Part shown: positions 1 through 11,507 of the stretch, piece by piece
How positions within the stretch are numbered: position 1 is the stretch's first letter
Layout: each line of letters begins with the position of its first letter
Source: Sebastes aleutianus
Taxonomy: Eukaryota; Chordata; Actinopteri; Perciformes; Sebastidae
Direction of reading: 5' to 3'
Assembly: GCA_916700875.1 (NCBI GenBank)
Contig: CAKAKS010000067.1
Location: 22,468,591 to 22,532,590, forward strand
DNA: 64,000 bases
The notes under the pieces: generated by a model
Seen by the model: only the letters and a program-made list of their open reading frames with translations
Told to the model about the DNA's origin: nothing
Database searches by the model: none
Made by a program: the position numbers and the translations under genes

Positions 1-2082
1 GTAACCCAATCATTGTTCTGTGTACACTGCCACATGATGCATAATGTACGTAGTAGCACTGGAATAAATCAACTTTTAATGGATGGCAAAATGGGTTTAA
101 CATGTTCTCTGTATGCTGTTCGCTGTTCCTTCATTTTGCAGGTGAACTTTTGTCCTAGCAAGGAGAGACACCAAGGTCAAATCATTAAAGACTATCTTCA
201 GCTATGACCGTAACTCTCTTCTTCTTCTTCTTTTTGGCAGCTAGTAGAAAAACTTTTAATTGGAAAATAACTTCTTGTGCTTTAGTTTCAAAATAATCTG
301 AAACTTTTTCCACACAAGGTCTACCTTAAGGAAAAGGGAAATGGCATCAGAGTAAAACCAAATGTGACAGTGAAAGGTGAGTTGGCACATGTGTTGACAG
401 ATACAGACATCGCACGCGTCCCTTTCCTGGAAAACTGTGAAGCCGGGACATCCTAAAACATGATTACAGGAGGATGTATTGACATAAACATAAACATCGC
501 TCCAGAGGACACACAGCTGCTGAGGCGCTGTTCCAAGGTGAACTATGGGCTGTACACACACACACACACACTCAGCCATTAATGTTCAAATAACAAGCTA
601 CTATTCATGTCCGCATGCACAAACAAGGCTCAGCCTGGTTAATTACAGCCAAATCAGGAGGGACTTGGCAGCAGACCGATATCCCGCAAGAGTGGCAGAG
701 TCAGTCACCCTGTAGTTGTTGCTATACAACCCCAAAGACACGGAAACACGGCTCCTCATCGCTCCCATATGAGCATCATGAAATGAAATATTGTTTTTAT
801 CATGATGAGGATAATGTGTGATTTCAGACATGCACTAATAGATCAGAATCTTGTTTCGTAGTGCAAGAAATTGTAAAATTATGACCAATTTAGCCACAGC
901 TTAGTTAATGTCCTGAGCAGATAAGCTTCCCCTTCCTAATGAGCACAGTGAATTCATCCAGCTACTACTTATTCTTGTGTTAAAGTGTGAAAGGCGAGAA
1001 AAGAGGCATCAAATTACGAGAGATCTCCCCTAGAGGGTTCTGAAGACGAGTCCGAGGCGAGAAAAGACAAGAGGAGGAGCAGGTTGCAGAGGACTGAAGA
1101 TGACCCTGGGACTGTGGAAGGACGGGGGGGGAGGGTGTCGAGGATCATCCGAGAGTGTGAAAAGGTCCTTCGGGGACAGCTTGCGGCAGGCAGAGGAAGT
1201 CAGTTATTGAATTTGTTAAAGGCCCCACTTTTCTCCATGTCTGCCCCGCGAGCTAATAGCTAGCAGCTTGCATTATGTTTAATGCCCTCCCTATCACTTT
1301 CAGCTAACGTGGTTTGGCATACACTTGGGGAAATCAGAGAGAATAGGAGTATTGATCTTGGTTTTTTGGCCTCTTTTTAATGCACAATGCCGTAGTGGTC
1401 GAGAGTGGGTGTGAAGGGCCTTTTCATTCCAACAAATGTTTTTTGAGTGTCATTTATTCCAGCATCAATCTTTTTAATCTCTACCTATCTCTCTCTCCGT
1501 CGCTCGTTTCTCTCTCAGGCAGAGGGAACTGATACAAATGAGGTTGTCTGTTGGAGGCTGCCGTAGCTTCCTCGCTTCATTTAGCTCTGGAGGAAGAAAA
1601 GAGCCTTTTTTTTCTCTGAGCCCTTAAAGCCATGTGTCAGGACTTCAAGCATGAAAGTGTGCATGTATGTAGCCTATCTACAGGGTGCATGTGCATGATG
1701 CACACGCATAATGTATACATGCTGCTTCCCATTTGTCCTCCACTTGACAGAATCATTTCAGCCGAGGTTAGAAACTCAGATCTATGATCACATCGCTCAC
1801 GAGTACTGTTTTTATTATAAAGATGAACTTTGTCTATACAGCCACCAGTATACATCACTCACTACTGCCTAATCTGTTAATGCTTGATCACCCAGTACGT
1901 CACTATTTAATGATGTCGAAGTCAGGCTATTGATCGACACCTTTGACCCCTTAGAAAGGAATAGCCTATAAGATATTTCCTGCCATTACACGAGAAAAAG
2001 ACAGACACACACAGAAGCATTGTAAAACCAATTTAAAATGCCAGAAATGCATGGAGGTCATTGGAAAAATTACATTCTAGGC

Positions 2083-2240
2083 AGGTCAAGGCAAGTTTAT
2101 TTTTATAGCACCTTTCGAACACGTAGGCAATTCAAGTGCTTCACATAAGGCAAAGAAAGGCATTCAAACATCGTTTAAAAGCACAATAAAAATAAACTAA
2201 ATGAAAATAAACAGAATAAGATCAAATAAAGTTAAGTGCC
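2083..2240 (+). repeat. Teleost SINE/LINE-tail-like interspersed repeat
   Basis: The segment carries the wording GGCAAGTTTATTTTTATAGC followed by a 'CAATTCAAGTGCTTCACATAA' type motif and an A-rich stretch, a pattern found scattered through teleost genomes. A related but diverged segment occurs at about 48420-48510. Family assignment is from memory of the motif, not from a search. Confidence 0.5.
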
Positions 2241-2379
2241 CCAAATTCAATAAATAAAATTAAAGTGCTGTAGGGAAATAAACAATCAATGGAACAGAAG
2301 AAGAGCTTCAATGTCAGATTGCTGTAACAATGGCATGAAAAGGAAAATAAAAAATCTCCTTTTCAGTCTTGAAACTCAT

Positions 2380-2760
2380 TTGGACTTAAAGGAATATTTA
2401 GACTTTTTGGGAAATACGCTCATTTGTTTTCTTGCTGTGAGTTAGATGAGAGGATCGATGCCACTCTCATATCTGTCTGTTAAATATGAAGCTACAGCCA
2501 GGAGAAGCTTAGCTTAGCTTAGCTTGGACTTTTCCTCTATAGCTGCATCATTTTGTCAAAATTTGAATTTGTCCAATACTTTGGTTTATGACAAAATACC
2601 TGCAAAATGAATGACCTTCCCATCATCCTCAGCTGTACTCTTGTTTATTGCTTTTAGCAAATGCCTGAATGCTAACACACTAAACTACGATGTGTTAGCA
2701 TGTAGCTCAAAGCACCATTGTGCCTAATTACAGCCTCACAGAGGCCGTTAGCATGGATGT
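2380..2760. repeat. Two adjacent teleost interspersed repeat fragments
   Basis: Positions 2388-2540 match the 'GTTAGATGAGAGGATCGATG ... AGCTTAGCTTAGCTT' repeat seen again near 25.6 kb, 44.5-45.5 kb and 49.2-49.7 kb. Positions 2555-2760 match a second common teleost repeat (TTTGTCCAATACTTTGGTTT ... GTTAGCATG) whose opposite end appears at 9170-9290. Both are fragments with no coding capacity. Confidence 0.55.
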
Positions 2761-2763
2761 TGA

Positions 2764-3296
2764 CTCGGCTCGACTCAACTCGCCTTTTGTACCAGATATT
2801 TTTCTCGATTCCGTTTTCCTCCGCAGACAGTACCCCCTCAATGTAAGCGGGATTCTAAACTGATCGTCATGGCGACACCACGTGAAACTGCCGTGATATC
2901 ATCAACGCCATGCACACAAACACATTGTGTTCTCTCGCTGGATCATTCCATCGGCAACCAAATAGAGGAACGTCTCTACTTTGTTAATTGTATGGTTTTG
3001 CAAGCTGCCATTTTTGTTAATTGGGGTCAAGTGAATAAAATAAAATTGTGGTCGCTATTGATGGTAGCTTGTATTTAAAAATGGCGGGTTTGTGCAGGAT
3101 GTTCCATGTCATGCATGTGACGATTCTCTCTGACCAATCAGCGGTCTGCAGTGTTTTAACTCTACCGTGTAGTGTCTGCTCAGCTCGCTTGGAACCTCGA
3201 CCAAAGTGGTACCAAAAGAAGTACCTGGTACTATCCACAACTTTTGCTAATGGAAAACCAAAAAAGAACGGTTCCAAGCGAGTTGAGGAGAGTGGT
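2764..3296. mobile_element. Degenerate MITE-like element with inverted ends
   Basis: The left end reads GGCTCGACTCAACTCGCCTT and the right end, read on the other strand, CTCAACTCGCTTGGAACC, giving imperfect inverted termini. Inside are motifs typical of a widespread fish element ('GACCAATCAGCGGTCTGCAG', 'AAGTGGTACCAAAAGAAGTA'). No transposase frame survives. Boundaries are approximate and I could not confirm a target-site duplication. Confidence 0.5.
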
Positions 3297-3765
3297 ATCG
3301 ATCTTCTCATCTAATCTCTCAGCAAGAAAGCAAATAATCATATTTCCTTCAACATTTGCATTACTCGCTCATTCTTTTCCATAGCTATCTTTTATAATCA
3401 TACTTCGATAATAGGTGTGAAAATATCTGTGCTAAATTTACACTGATTTAAACATTTGATTGTTGGGTTAGTTCAAATATTCAACATTATTTTACACAGG
3501 ACAACAAGACCTCTACGTATGCTCTTTTATGTAACTATTTTACACATTAGGCCTTTACTATATACAGTATACACTCCCTTTGCATGACTCTCACATTGTT
3601 CTGCATATTATTTGCAGCTGAGCAGGCACCTGCGCCGGCAGTAGAGGACACGCACGGCAACAACAGATGAGGTAGCCCCAGGCCAAGGCCACTGGTGGGA
3701 CTCGGTACTCACTTGAGAAAGTGGGTTGCATTATGTGTTTACTGTACTGTATTGGCTGTGAGTAC

Positions 3766-3803
<38 letters not shown>

Positions 3804-4860
3804 GTGGATAGTGGGGGGGTCACTACAGATGTCCTTGCCTTGAGCTTTCTCTACATGAAAATCAGCACTGCTCTGGAAGAATCGCTGGCACAGAGTGACG
3901 TCACGTTATGCAGCAGCAGTCAGATACACAGGGTTAAATCTTAATGAAGAGCAGACATGTAGTCGTTGCTAAAGAGGAAAAGACAGACTGGTGATATTAG
4001 AATAACCACATGCACTTGGAAACATAATATCTCAATATCAGGATGCATTTTATGAATTCATTTTATTCTATTCTTTACACGTGACTAAAGAAACATGGTC
4101 AAAGGACGCTAGATGTTGATGTTCACAGGGTTGCCAGGTTTGGAAACAATAAATGCAGCAGAAGAACAGGAGAGAAAGAGAGAGAGACAGTGAGAAACTC
4201 TGAGGGAGAGAGAGAGAGAGGTGGCGATGAAGCATCTAAGTGGGAAGCACAGGAGCTTGCTGCCCTCTAGTGCCAAACTCTCCCTCTGTGACAACAACAC
4301 AATGTATGACACAGTTGAGAAGAGGATGAATTATTCATAAACGGCGGGATGATAAAGCAGTATTTCACAGATCTTAGATACGAGATGTAATTGATATCAC
4401 AGGGCTGATATCAACACATGCTTGTCTCTAAAAATAAGTGTAATCTTGTGGACAAGCCACTGTTTCTGATCGTTTAAAGTGATATCTCTTACTAGCCCAG
4501 TGCCAGGCTTGTATATGTACACAGAAGAAGTATTAATTATCAACTTTTTTAACCTTTATTTATCAATTTAGTGACAATAATATGAACTAGCAGCCAAAAT
4601 GACCACCCAGGCGCTTTTAAAAGCACCTGTCATGGGTTACATGCATCATTATAGGTTAGCTCACCACCTCCTCTCCTCAGTTTTATGAATGTCAACAGCT
4701 CTCTCTCTCTCTCCCACAGGATTAACCCAGTAGTGCCAGTCAGCAGCAGCACAGGGGCGGTTCAGGTTTAATGTTTAAGCTTTTACTCCCCCCTCACTGC
4801 CACACACACACACACACACACATACAATTGGCCAATCGCCCTGCGTGTGTGGAACAGAGC

Positions 4861-5030
4861 GTCTAACACCAGGAGTGAGTCACCTGAGAGACTGAAGAGG
4901 GTGAGCTGAGTGGGCCTGCTGGACACGCCGCCAGCCATTTCACAGTACAGGTATCAGTTCCTGTTTCCTGTTACAAACAGACGCTCAGAGTCCATCGGCA
5001 CGACCAGAGAAACAAGCCGGGGTCAAACCG
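4861..5030 (+). other. marveld2: Probable 5' untranslated exon of marveld2
   Basis: A segment ending in a strong donor (AAACCG|GTAAGAG, junction after 5030) lies upstream of the acceptor at 6948 that opens the coding exon. An AP-1-like TGAGTCA directly followed by an E-box (CACCTG) lies at about 4876-4887. There is no clear TATA box and the 5' limit is unknown. The pairing of this donor with the 6948 acceptor is inferred. Confidence 0.45.
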
Positions 5031-6948
5031 GTAAGAGAACTAGTTGGTTTTCAGATTGTTCTTATTGTCTTAAAGACAAACATGCTCTGTCTTATTAATA
5101 TGTTCCCGCTTTGTGACAGTTTCATGACTGTAGCTGTGTGTTGGGAGCTCGTGCGGCAGCTTGCTGTGAGTCACAGCTCAGCTTAAACTCCTCTGTTATT
5201 AGCCGAGCCTGAGCTGCACTGTAGTCATGTCGTGGTCCCTCTCTGAGTTGGCGTATTTTGATGCCAAGCCACACAGTTTGATCTGTGTGTTTAAAGGACT
5301 ATTCCAGTGGTTTGGCATTGTTTTGGTTCCGCGTGCCACAAATCACACACTGTGATACTGTGACGTCACAGGTAGCCATTTTACAAACAATGCTCGAGTG
5401 TTTTTGAAATCTTTTTTGTACCTTTCCAAACCTTCATTTCCATTCAATATTTTGTCGAAGTCTCACTTAAACTGCTTTACCATGTAATGATGAGGTAAGA
5501 CTGACAAAATTGAACGGGGCCTTTATGTTAACTGTAGAGAATTATACTAGTCAATCAAGTTTAAAGCTGCTATAATCAATATTTCTATTTTAAAAATGGA
5601 TCAATTGCCTACTCGTATGTGAGAGTGGTAACTTATAAGCCGTATTTACACCTGGTATTAACATGTGATCTGTATCTGGATACGTTATGACATCAGTCGG
5701 TATGCATTTATACCTGTCATTTCCTTATTGAGATAACAGATACAGAATAATACCATGTGTAAATGCGATAACAGTGACAAGTCTGCAGTTCCTCTCAGCT
5801 CTACAGAGCAGATCTTTCAGCTCATTGTTTTGTTTTTTTGGCCCCAAGACTTTACTGTTTTGGTTCACTCTCACTGGTCTCATCAGCTTTGTTTTCAGAC
5901 GGAGTTATCAGTGAAATAACCCACTGGGTGCTACCTGCTCAGCACCCAACAGCAGACAGACACAGTTAGCGACTAGCTGGTGAACATAGTGGAGCATTCT
6001 GTAGCTAAAAGTAGAGTTGAATATTAGACTCATTATCAAGGTGGACACAAACAGGGCCGGCTTAAGGCATCGGCCATATAGGCGGTCGCCTGGGGCACCA
6101 CCTTCTGGGGGTCGCTGGTTGCTAAAAAACATAAATATGAAAATAATGATAATGAAAAAAAAATGCCGGTGGGTGCCGTTCCTCATTTTCTGCATTGAGG
6201 TAACAAATGAACAAAAAATAAACAAAGAAATACACTTTTCCATCTGCCCGGCCGCAATTATCTGTTAATAAAAGTGTAAATTGTGGTGAAGTTGACTACA
6301 CGGGGACCAATTGTTTATTTATATTATAATAAATACATATATTTATGAAAATAGTGTGTTGCAGTTTACAGGGCTAAGGTTAGGGTTCTAACCCTAGAGC
6401 GACCCCGCCGCCTAGGGGCTCCAAATCCGAATTTCGCCTCGGGCACCAAAAGGGCTCGAGCCGACCCTGGACACAAACAAGACTCTAACTAATACTAATT
6501 CTCAAGCTAACTCTAGCTAATGCTAATGTTGCTCTGTATTTGCTGGATGTGTAAATAGGAGACTGTTTGCCTTATCAACTTAAACTTAAACACGGATATG
6601 GCCCTTTAAGATTAGATTGCCAGAAAGGAGACTGTTTCCATTATTTCAACTTTTCTTTATCTCACAGAAGAAAGTAAAATCATGTCTCATTTTTTATACA
6701 ACTGAGAGGTTTATAGAAGGTGATAAATTATAAAGGTTAAAGTTCATAAATCCGACTCTTGCACATTCACAGTTATTTTGATTTGCATCAGATGAGAGAC
6801 ACTGAAGTCTTGTTAAAATCATAACATGCGAGCTGCTGAGGCTCAGGTGTGTTAATTATACATTTTACAGCATATAATTATGGCATATACATGCGTACAT
6901 GCTTATTATACATAACTAATAATTTATCTTTTTTTTCCCCCCACACAG
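5031..6948. other. marveld2 intron 1
   Basis: Inferred intron between the 5' untranslated exon and the coding exon 2. It contains a complete hAT-type MITE (6052-6469), and otherwise AT-rich sequence in which I see no exon. It ends with a long pyrimidine tract and CCACACAG at 6941-6948. Confidence 0.5.
6052..6469. mobile_element. hAT-type MITE with intact 8-bp target duplication
   Basis: A 418-bp element starts CAGGGCCGGCTT and ends (other strand) CAGGGTCGGCTC, and is flanked on both sides by GACACAAA (6044-6051 and 6470-6477). Inverted CAGGG termini with an 8-bp target duplication are characteristic of the hAT superfamily. It has no transposase, so it is non-autonomous. The perfect flanking repeat suggests a fairly recent insertion. 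Confidence 0.85.
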
Positions 6949-6997
6949 TTTTTCTCTCTCTACGCCTCATAAGGACAGCGTGATTATTTCTTTCTCA

Positions 6998-7027
6998 ATG
7001 AATCACCAAAATCAGCCCGCAGCATGA
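6998..7027 (+). promoter_or_regulatory. uORF overlapping the marveld2 start codon
   Basis: An upstream ATG at 6998 opens a 9-codon frame (MNHQNQPAA) whose TGA stop (7025-7027) overlaps the marveld2 ATG (7024-7026) as ATGA. It lies in the same exon as the main start, so it is in any mRNA using the 6948 acceptor. Such an arrangement could reduce or couple initiation at the main ATG. Function is inferred. Confidence 0.6.
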
Positions 7028-8145
7028 AAAGCTGGAGCAGGAAATTCAAGAGACAAGAGCCTGACAGCGTGGTCGGGTCCTCCTCTAGCAAGAGGAACTC
7101 CATTAGTGATCCACCACCAGTGCCTGTGTGGGTTACTCACACACCCACGCCAGATGATGGTGGTGATACTAGCTCCACGGGCATCACATCCAGCACTCCA
7201 CCGTACGAAGAGAAGGAGGACAACAAAGGGAGCGTGAAGGACCGGCTGAAATCCCTCATCCCTCAGTCCTGGGGGGGCGTCATCCATAAATGGACGAAGG
7301 AGAGTGACAGTTTTAATGACTCTGAAGCCAGCACCAGTAGGATCCAGATCCTTCCTAATGGGACCAGGGTGAGTCCTCCTGTGAGTCCCCTGCTGGAGCG
7401 CAGGAACTGGGGTGATTCACTTGGTCAGAACTCCCATAAGCCTTTGCTAGGGGAGAGCCTTTCTGATGATCTGTTCAATCAGAGCCCACGAGAGGAATCT
7501 CTCCTGACCAGCATCCATCCTGCAGAGTACTACGCTGAGAAGCTGGAGGTCTACAACCAGAAGTACTCTTATCTGAAATCCTGGCCTGGGTTGCTCAGAC
7601 TTCTTGCCGGACTTCAGCTCTTATTTGGGGGCATGGTCTTTGCCTGCATCATCGCGTACATCCAGAAGGACAGCGAGTGGTCCAACAGCTATGGAATCTA
7701 TAACGGTGCATATAACAACGGGCAAGGCATGTCTGGGTACAGCTACAGAGGCCCCATGACTCCCTTTATACTGGCAGTAGCTGGTGTCTCCTGGATTATA
7801 ACCCTCATGCTCCTCGTGATGGGAATGACCATGTATTATCGCACCATCCTCCTCGACGCCCCCTGGTGGCCCCTGACGGAGGCGCTCATCAACGTGGCGC
7901 TGTTCCTGCTCTACATGGCAGCGGCGATTGTCTACCTGAACGACTTGAACCGCGGGGGGCTGTGCTTCACAACAATAGGCGTTAACCCCATCATGGCCAA
8001 CCTGTGTCGGGTTGAAGGGGGCCAGATGGCGGGAACGGCTTTCATCTTCATCAACATGGCAATGTATCTGGGAAGCTTCCTGGTGTGTCTGAAGATGTGG
8101 AGGCATGAGGCCTCGCGAAGGGAGAGGGAGTACTTTGAGAACCAG
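7024..8145 (+). CDS. marveld2: marveld2 coding exon 1 (N-terminus and MARVEL domain)
   Basis: 374 codons ending ...ENQ at a GTAAAG donor, phase 0. It carries the whole membrane domain, including the extracellular loop-2 cysteines C314 and C328. The exon's acceptor is at 6948, so about 75 nt of leader precede the ATG. The frame continues open for 31 codons into the intron (see findings). Confidence 0.95.
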
Positions 8146-11100
8146 GTAAAGGTCATTAATCCTATGGAGAATTTAGATGAAAGCTCATCGCTTCTAAATT
8201 TAGAAAAAAAAAAGAGTAAAAGAATGAAGTGTCTTATTTAAGAGTTGCATTTAACTGGATATGGGAAGTGCTGCTCATGGATTCATCATAGAACTATGGT
8301 TCAATTCACTATATAGTATAAGACCTTTACAACAAGTGCAAGTTCCAGGCTCATTTTCTCATAGACTTCTATACAATCTGACTTCTCGTTGCAACCAGAG
8401 GAGTCGCCCCCTGCTGGCTATTAGAAAGAATGCAAGTTTAAGGCACTTTCGCATTGGCTTCACTTTTGAGAACTGGAGGTTGTCGCCTGGTTTTACTCTG
8501 TCTGTGCTATACTCTGTCACACTCTCTTTCCTAAGGCTTTCTAAATGAAGTCATCACTCTCCCTTTCTGTCATCTTTTGGTGTTATTTTAAGTATATATG
8601 ACATATCAAACACAAAACACCCATTGTTGACAACAGTAAGGCATACTATTTTGCAAATGAGCCAACAACAGCCCCGAAACAACAGTGGCAGATCAAATCC
8701 AATGAAATTTAAAGTCAGTCAAGATAATCTGCAGTGAGCATGCCATTTGTCAGTATTGATATGGCAGCTTTTTTTTTCTGCTGGCAGTCAACCAGGATTC
8801 GTCCCAAAGCTGTAAACTGTGTTTTTCTTAACGTTATTGACCATACAGTCCTCTCTGTATAAGTGCGCCAGAAATAGATCAGTTAGAGGTGAAGTAGACT
8901 TTCCTGTTCTGCTGCCATATGTGTGATGCTTTTCCAATGCATGTAAGATAATATTCTTAATACCACCAAGCAACAGATATTGAATTATGAGGAACAAAGT
9001 TGCTATTGCCTGTATCTTTGGTATCTAGGGTGAGACATTTTTGAATGGACATTACAAGATATTTACGCATATACACTTCTCTGAGCAGATAACTGACAAT
9101 AGAAATGATAGCAACATTAACCCCTTTATGAAATATTTACCCAGTGACAGGTTAACAAGGCGAGTCTACAGCCATGCTAGCGGCTCTGTGAGGCTGTAGG
9201 CACGGCGGTGGTTTAATCTAAATGCTAATGCTAGTATGCTAAAAAGCTCACAATGTTCACCATCTTAGCATGCTGTTGAGATATTTCAGTCTGGAAGTTT
9301 CTCAGTGGCATATGAAGCCAAAAAAGTTTGACTTCCGAGTATAAAATTACTTGGATCTTCCGGCGAAAACTTGTGAAAACTCTTGCGAGACTGGCCGCCC
9401 AATGACCTATCCTAACCTTAACCATTCGGGGTCAATGCTTAACCTCAACCATCTCGCCAGAATTTCGCAAATCGAGTCATTCGACCTAATAATTTAAATA
9501 AGGGCTATTAGAGTGTTCGTACTGGGAAGTTGATTTACCTAAAAAAAATTATCCACTGAGTTACAGATGTTTCTTTCCCAATGTAAGTCTATGGGAAAAA
9601 CACTTTTTGGACCCAATAGCATCACGTGACGGACAGGAAGTTGCAATTTTGGACACTCTCTCAGTATGACCAACAGACCGACCAACATTGCCATGCCTTG
9701 AGCTTGGCTTGAAACAAACAGCTAATGAGGACTATATGATAGTGGCCATTGGCATCTGATCCAATTTAATTAGCACAACACGTCCATTAAGCAATCCAGT
9801 ACACATCCAACACAACATTTTAAAGCATTAGACAAGACAGAAGTCTATTTATTGTTGTGCCAAGTTAATTTCGAGCAATGTAAATCAACACAGATGGCTG
9901 AGATATACAAACACCACGTACATTCCCCTCAACAGCTACCAAACTTATTGCTGTTTGCAAATAGAGACCATGTTATCGAGCATCACAGCCAGCACCTACG
10001 GGTGAGAAACAGCGTGGTCAGCTGCAAAGGGTGAGAGGCCAGGAGTGAACATAATAACTCCATCTCCCAGCTGAGGCAATGCAACTTCAGAGGCTCAGCT
10101 TGTCCAAGCTAAAGAATGGGCTGTTTATTAGGATTTCTCTGACATGTAACCTAAATTTTGCTCCCAGGTCTCTTAGAGAGCTTCTTGTAATGATGACACA
10201 GGCCTGCACACATAGTTGTGTTTAATCATTACATGATTTCATTTGCTGGTTCATATTTTTTTTTAATAATCCTTTTTGTCTTTTAGCCCCAGGAGGAGTT
10301 ACGCTGGTCCATCCCACTAAACCCTCAGAAAACAAAGCGCATATCATTCAAGGATGAAATGGATAAGCCTCTGAGTAAAGATCGTATCAATCAAAATGCG
10401 CTCAACCCCGAGGTCCATAAGAACCCAGTCAGTCTGAACAGAGCGGCTGAATACACCCCCAAAGTACACATCATCGCAGACTACATCATGTGAGTGAACA
10501 TTTAAACTGCACGTATATACTACTGTAGACGTCATGCCACTTATTAATCTTCCCTAAAATCCTCCCTTATAGAAAGTATCCAAAGATCAGCTGTGTGGAG
10601 GAAAGGGAAAAGTACAGAGCAGTCTTCAATGACCAGTATCAGGAATACAAGGACCTTCACCGAGACATCAGCACCACCCTCGAGAAGTTCAGACAGCTGG
10701 ACGCCACGATGGCACGACTCCTCAGAGAGGGAAAAAGCCAAGAGGTAAGATGGTATAAAACAACCTTTATTTAACCATTCCCATTAATAACCGTATTAAC
10801 CATTTCTGTGACAGGCTTCCACGATTTAATTTGAGGTGAACAGACTTGTTAAATATGTCTCTTTCTACATGATGCAATTGTAATGAAGACAGTTGGATGT
10901 CATATTTTCTGCAAACCCTTTCATTATCGTTCTCTGTGTTTTAGGATCGGCAGAGGATTCAAAGCATTTTGAAGAAGTATCAGCAGAAAAAGAGCGTACG
11001 TTTTTTAAAAACATGAGGGCACAAGTCTCTTCATGTTTCCATCTGTTCACTCTCAAACAAGTGAAAAATAATTTGACAATGCTTCTGTTGTGTAATATTT

Positions 11101-11396
11101 GCCTTTCTTCGATAAAGCTGTCCAATGATTCAAATAATATTGCCTTCATGAAACTGACTCTTTAACTCAGCTACATTACAGAATGAATCAGGCAAGATGA
11201 CAGTTAGCAGAGGAAAAGAGAAAGAGAATAAGAATGACTGATTAATCAATAAGTTATTTTATGTGTGTTTTTTTCACAGGAGCCTGGTTTCCTGGAGAAA
11301 AAGGAACGCTGTGACTATTTAAAAGCTAAATTAAGCCACATCAAAAACAAAATCCGCACTTTTGACCAGGAGGCCATGGACGATGGTCGGACATGA
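7024..11396 (+). CDS. marveld2: Tricellulin (MARVEL domain-containing protein 2)
   Basis: Five coding exons join in phase to 554 codons: 7024-8145, 10287-10489, 10573-10744, 10945-10995, 11280-11396. Human tricellulin has 558. The cytosolic N-terminus (1-185) is followed by a four-helix MARVEL domain: helices near 190-212, 246-270, 286-305 and 334-356, with signature runs KDSEW, MYYRTILLD, NVALFLLYMAAAIVY and CRVEGGQ. The C-terminal occludin/ELL domain (about 442-554) has the FLEKKERCDYLK motif near its end. The protein seals tricellular tight junctions in epithelia. ATG 7024 was chosen because it opens the long conserved exon; a short uORF overlaps it. Its tandem neighbour downstream is the paralogue ocln, as in other vertebrates. 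An a or b copy cannot be distinguished here. Confidence 0.96.
8146..10286. other. marveld2 intron 2
   Basis: 2.1-kb intron. A teleost repeat fragment (GCTAATGCTAGTATGCT ... AGCATGCTGTTGAG) lies at about 9170-9300. The remainder shows no exon-like segment; short frames within it have no recognisable domain. Confidence 0.7.
10287..10489 (+). CDS. marveld2: marveld2 coding exon 2 (linker)
   Basis: 203 nt, entering in phase 0 and leaving two bases for the next codon; acceptor TTTTAG, donor GTGAGT. It encodes the variable, charged linker between the MARVEL and ELL domains, ending ADYII just before the conserved KYP motif. Confidence 0.9.
10573..10744 (+). CDS. marveld2: marveld2 coding exon 3 (ELL domain start)
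   Basis: 172 nt encoding KYPKISCVEEREKYRAVFND and the following helix, matching the human KYPVIQTDDERERYKAVF segment. The intron before it is only 83 nt. Its length and phases equal those of ocln exon 25125-25296. Confidence 0.94.
10945..10995 (+). CDS. marveld2: marveld2 coding exon 4 (51 nt)
   Basis: 17 codons (DRQRIQSILKKYQQKKS), phase 0 on both sides, acceptor TTTTAG and donor GTACGT. It aligns with the basic HERISRIHEEFKKKKN segment of human tricellulin and links the two halves of the ELL domain. Confidence 0.9.
11280..11396 (+). CDS. marveld2: marveld2 last coding exon
   Basis: 38 codons plus TGA (11394-11396), starting EPGFLEKKERCDYLKAKLSH, the most conserved piece of the ELL domain. 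The acceptor is TTTTTTCACAG, ending at 11279. A possible ATTAAA polyadenylation signal lies at 11502-11507. Confidence 0.94.
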   Translation, partial: EPGFLEKKERCDYLKAKLSHIKNKIRTFDQEAMDDGRT

Positions 11397-11501
11397 AGAA
11401 CAACAAAGAGAAATATCTGATGAGCGGACAAAACAAATAACCTTTCTGTCGTTGATTGTCTCCTTTTCATGTTTTATTGCATTTGAATGTATTGTATTTT
11501 G

Positions 11502-11507
11502 ATTAAA
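11502..11507 (+). terminator. Candidate polyadenylation signal of marveld2
   Basis: ATTAAA (variant hexamer), 106 bases after the stop codon, followed by a T-rich stretch. Inferred from position only; a second ATTAAA is near 11715. Confidence 0.35.

Larger units (their letters stand above)
1..4860. other. Gene-free upstream region, repeat-rich
   Basis: I see no convincing exon here. The stretch holds (CA)n near 551-571, a teleost interspersed repeat at 2083-2240, a run of repeat families at 2380-3300, a (TG)n tract near 3771-3800 and a (CA)n tract near 4801-4822. A stretch near 1034-1262 is open in two frames but lacks clear splice sites; it is treated under findings. The short reading frames elsewhere have no recognisable domain. 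Confidence 0.6.

Noticed and set aside
7621..8106. 161-codon frame on the minus strand
   Set aside because: It lies exactly opposite the marveld2 MARVEL domain exon; the sense strand has the conserved protein, so this is a shadow frame.
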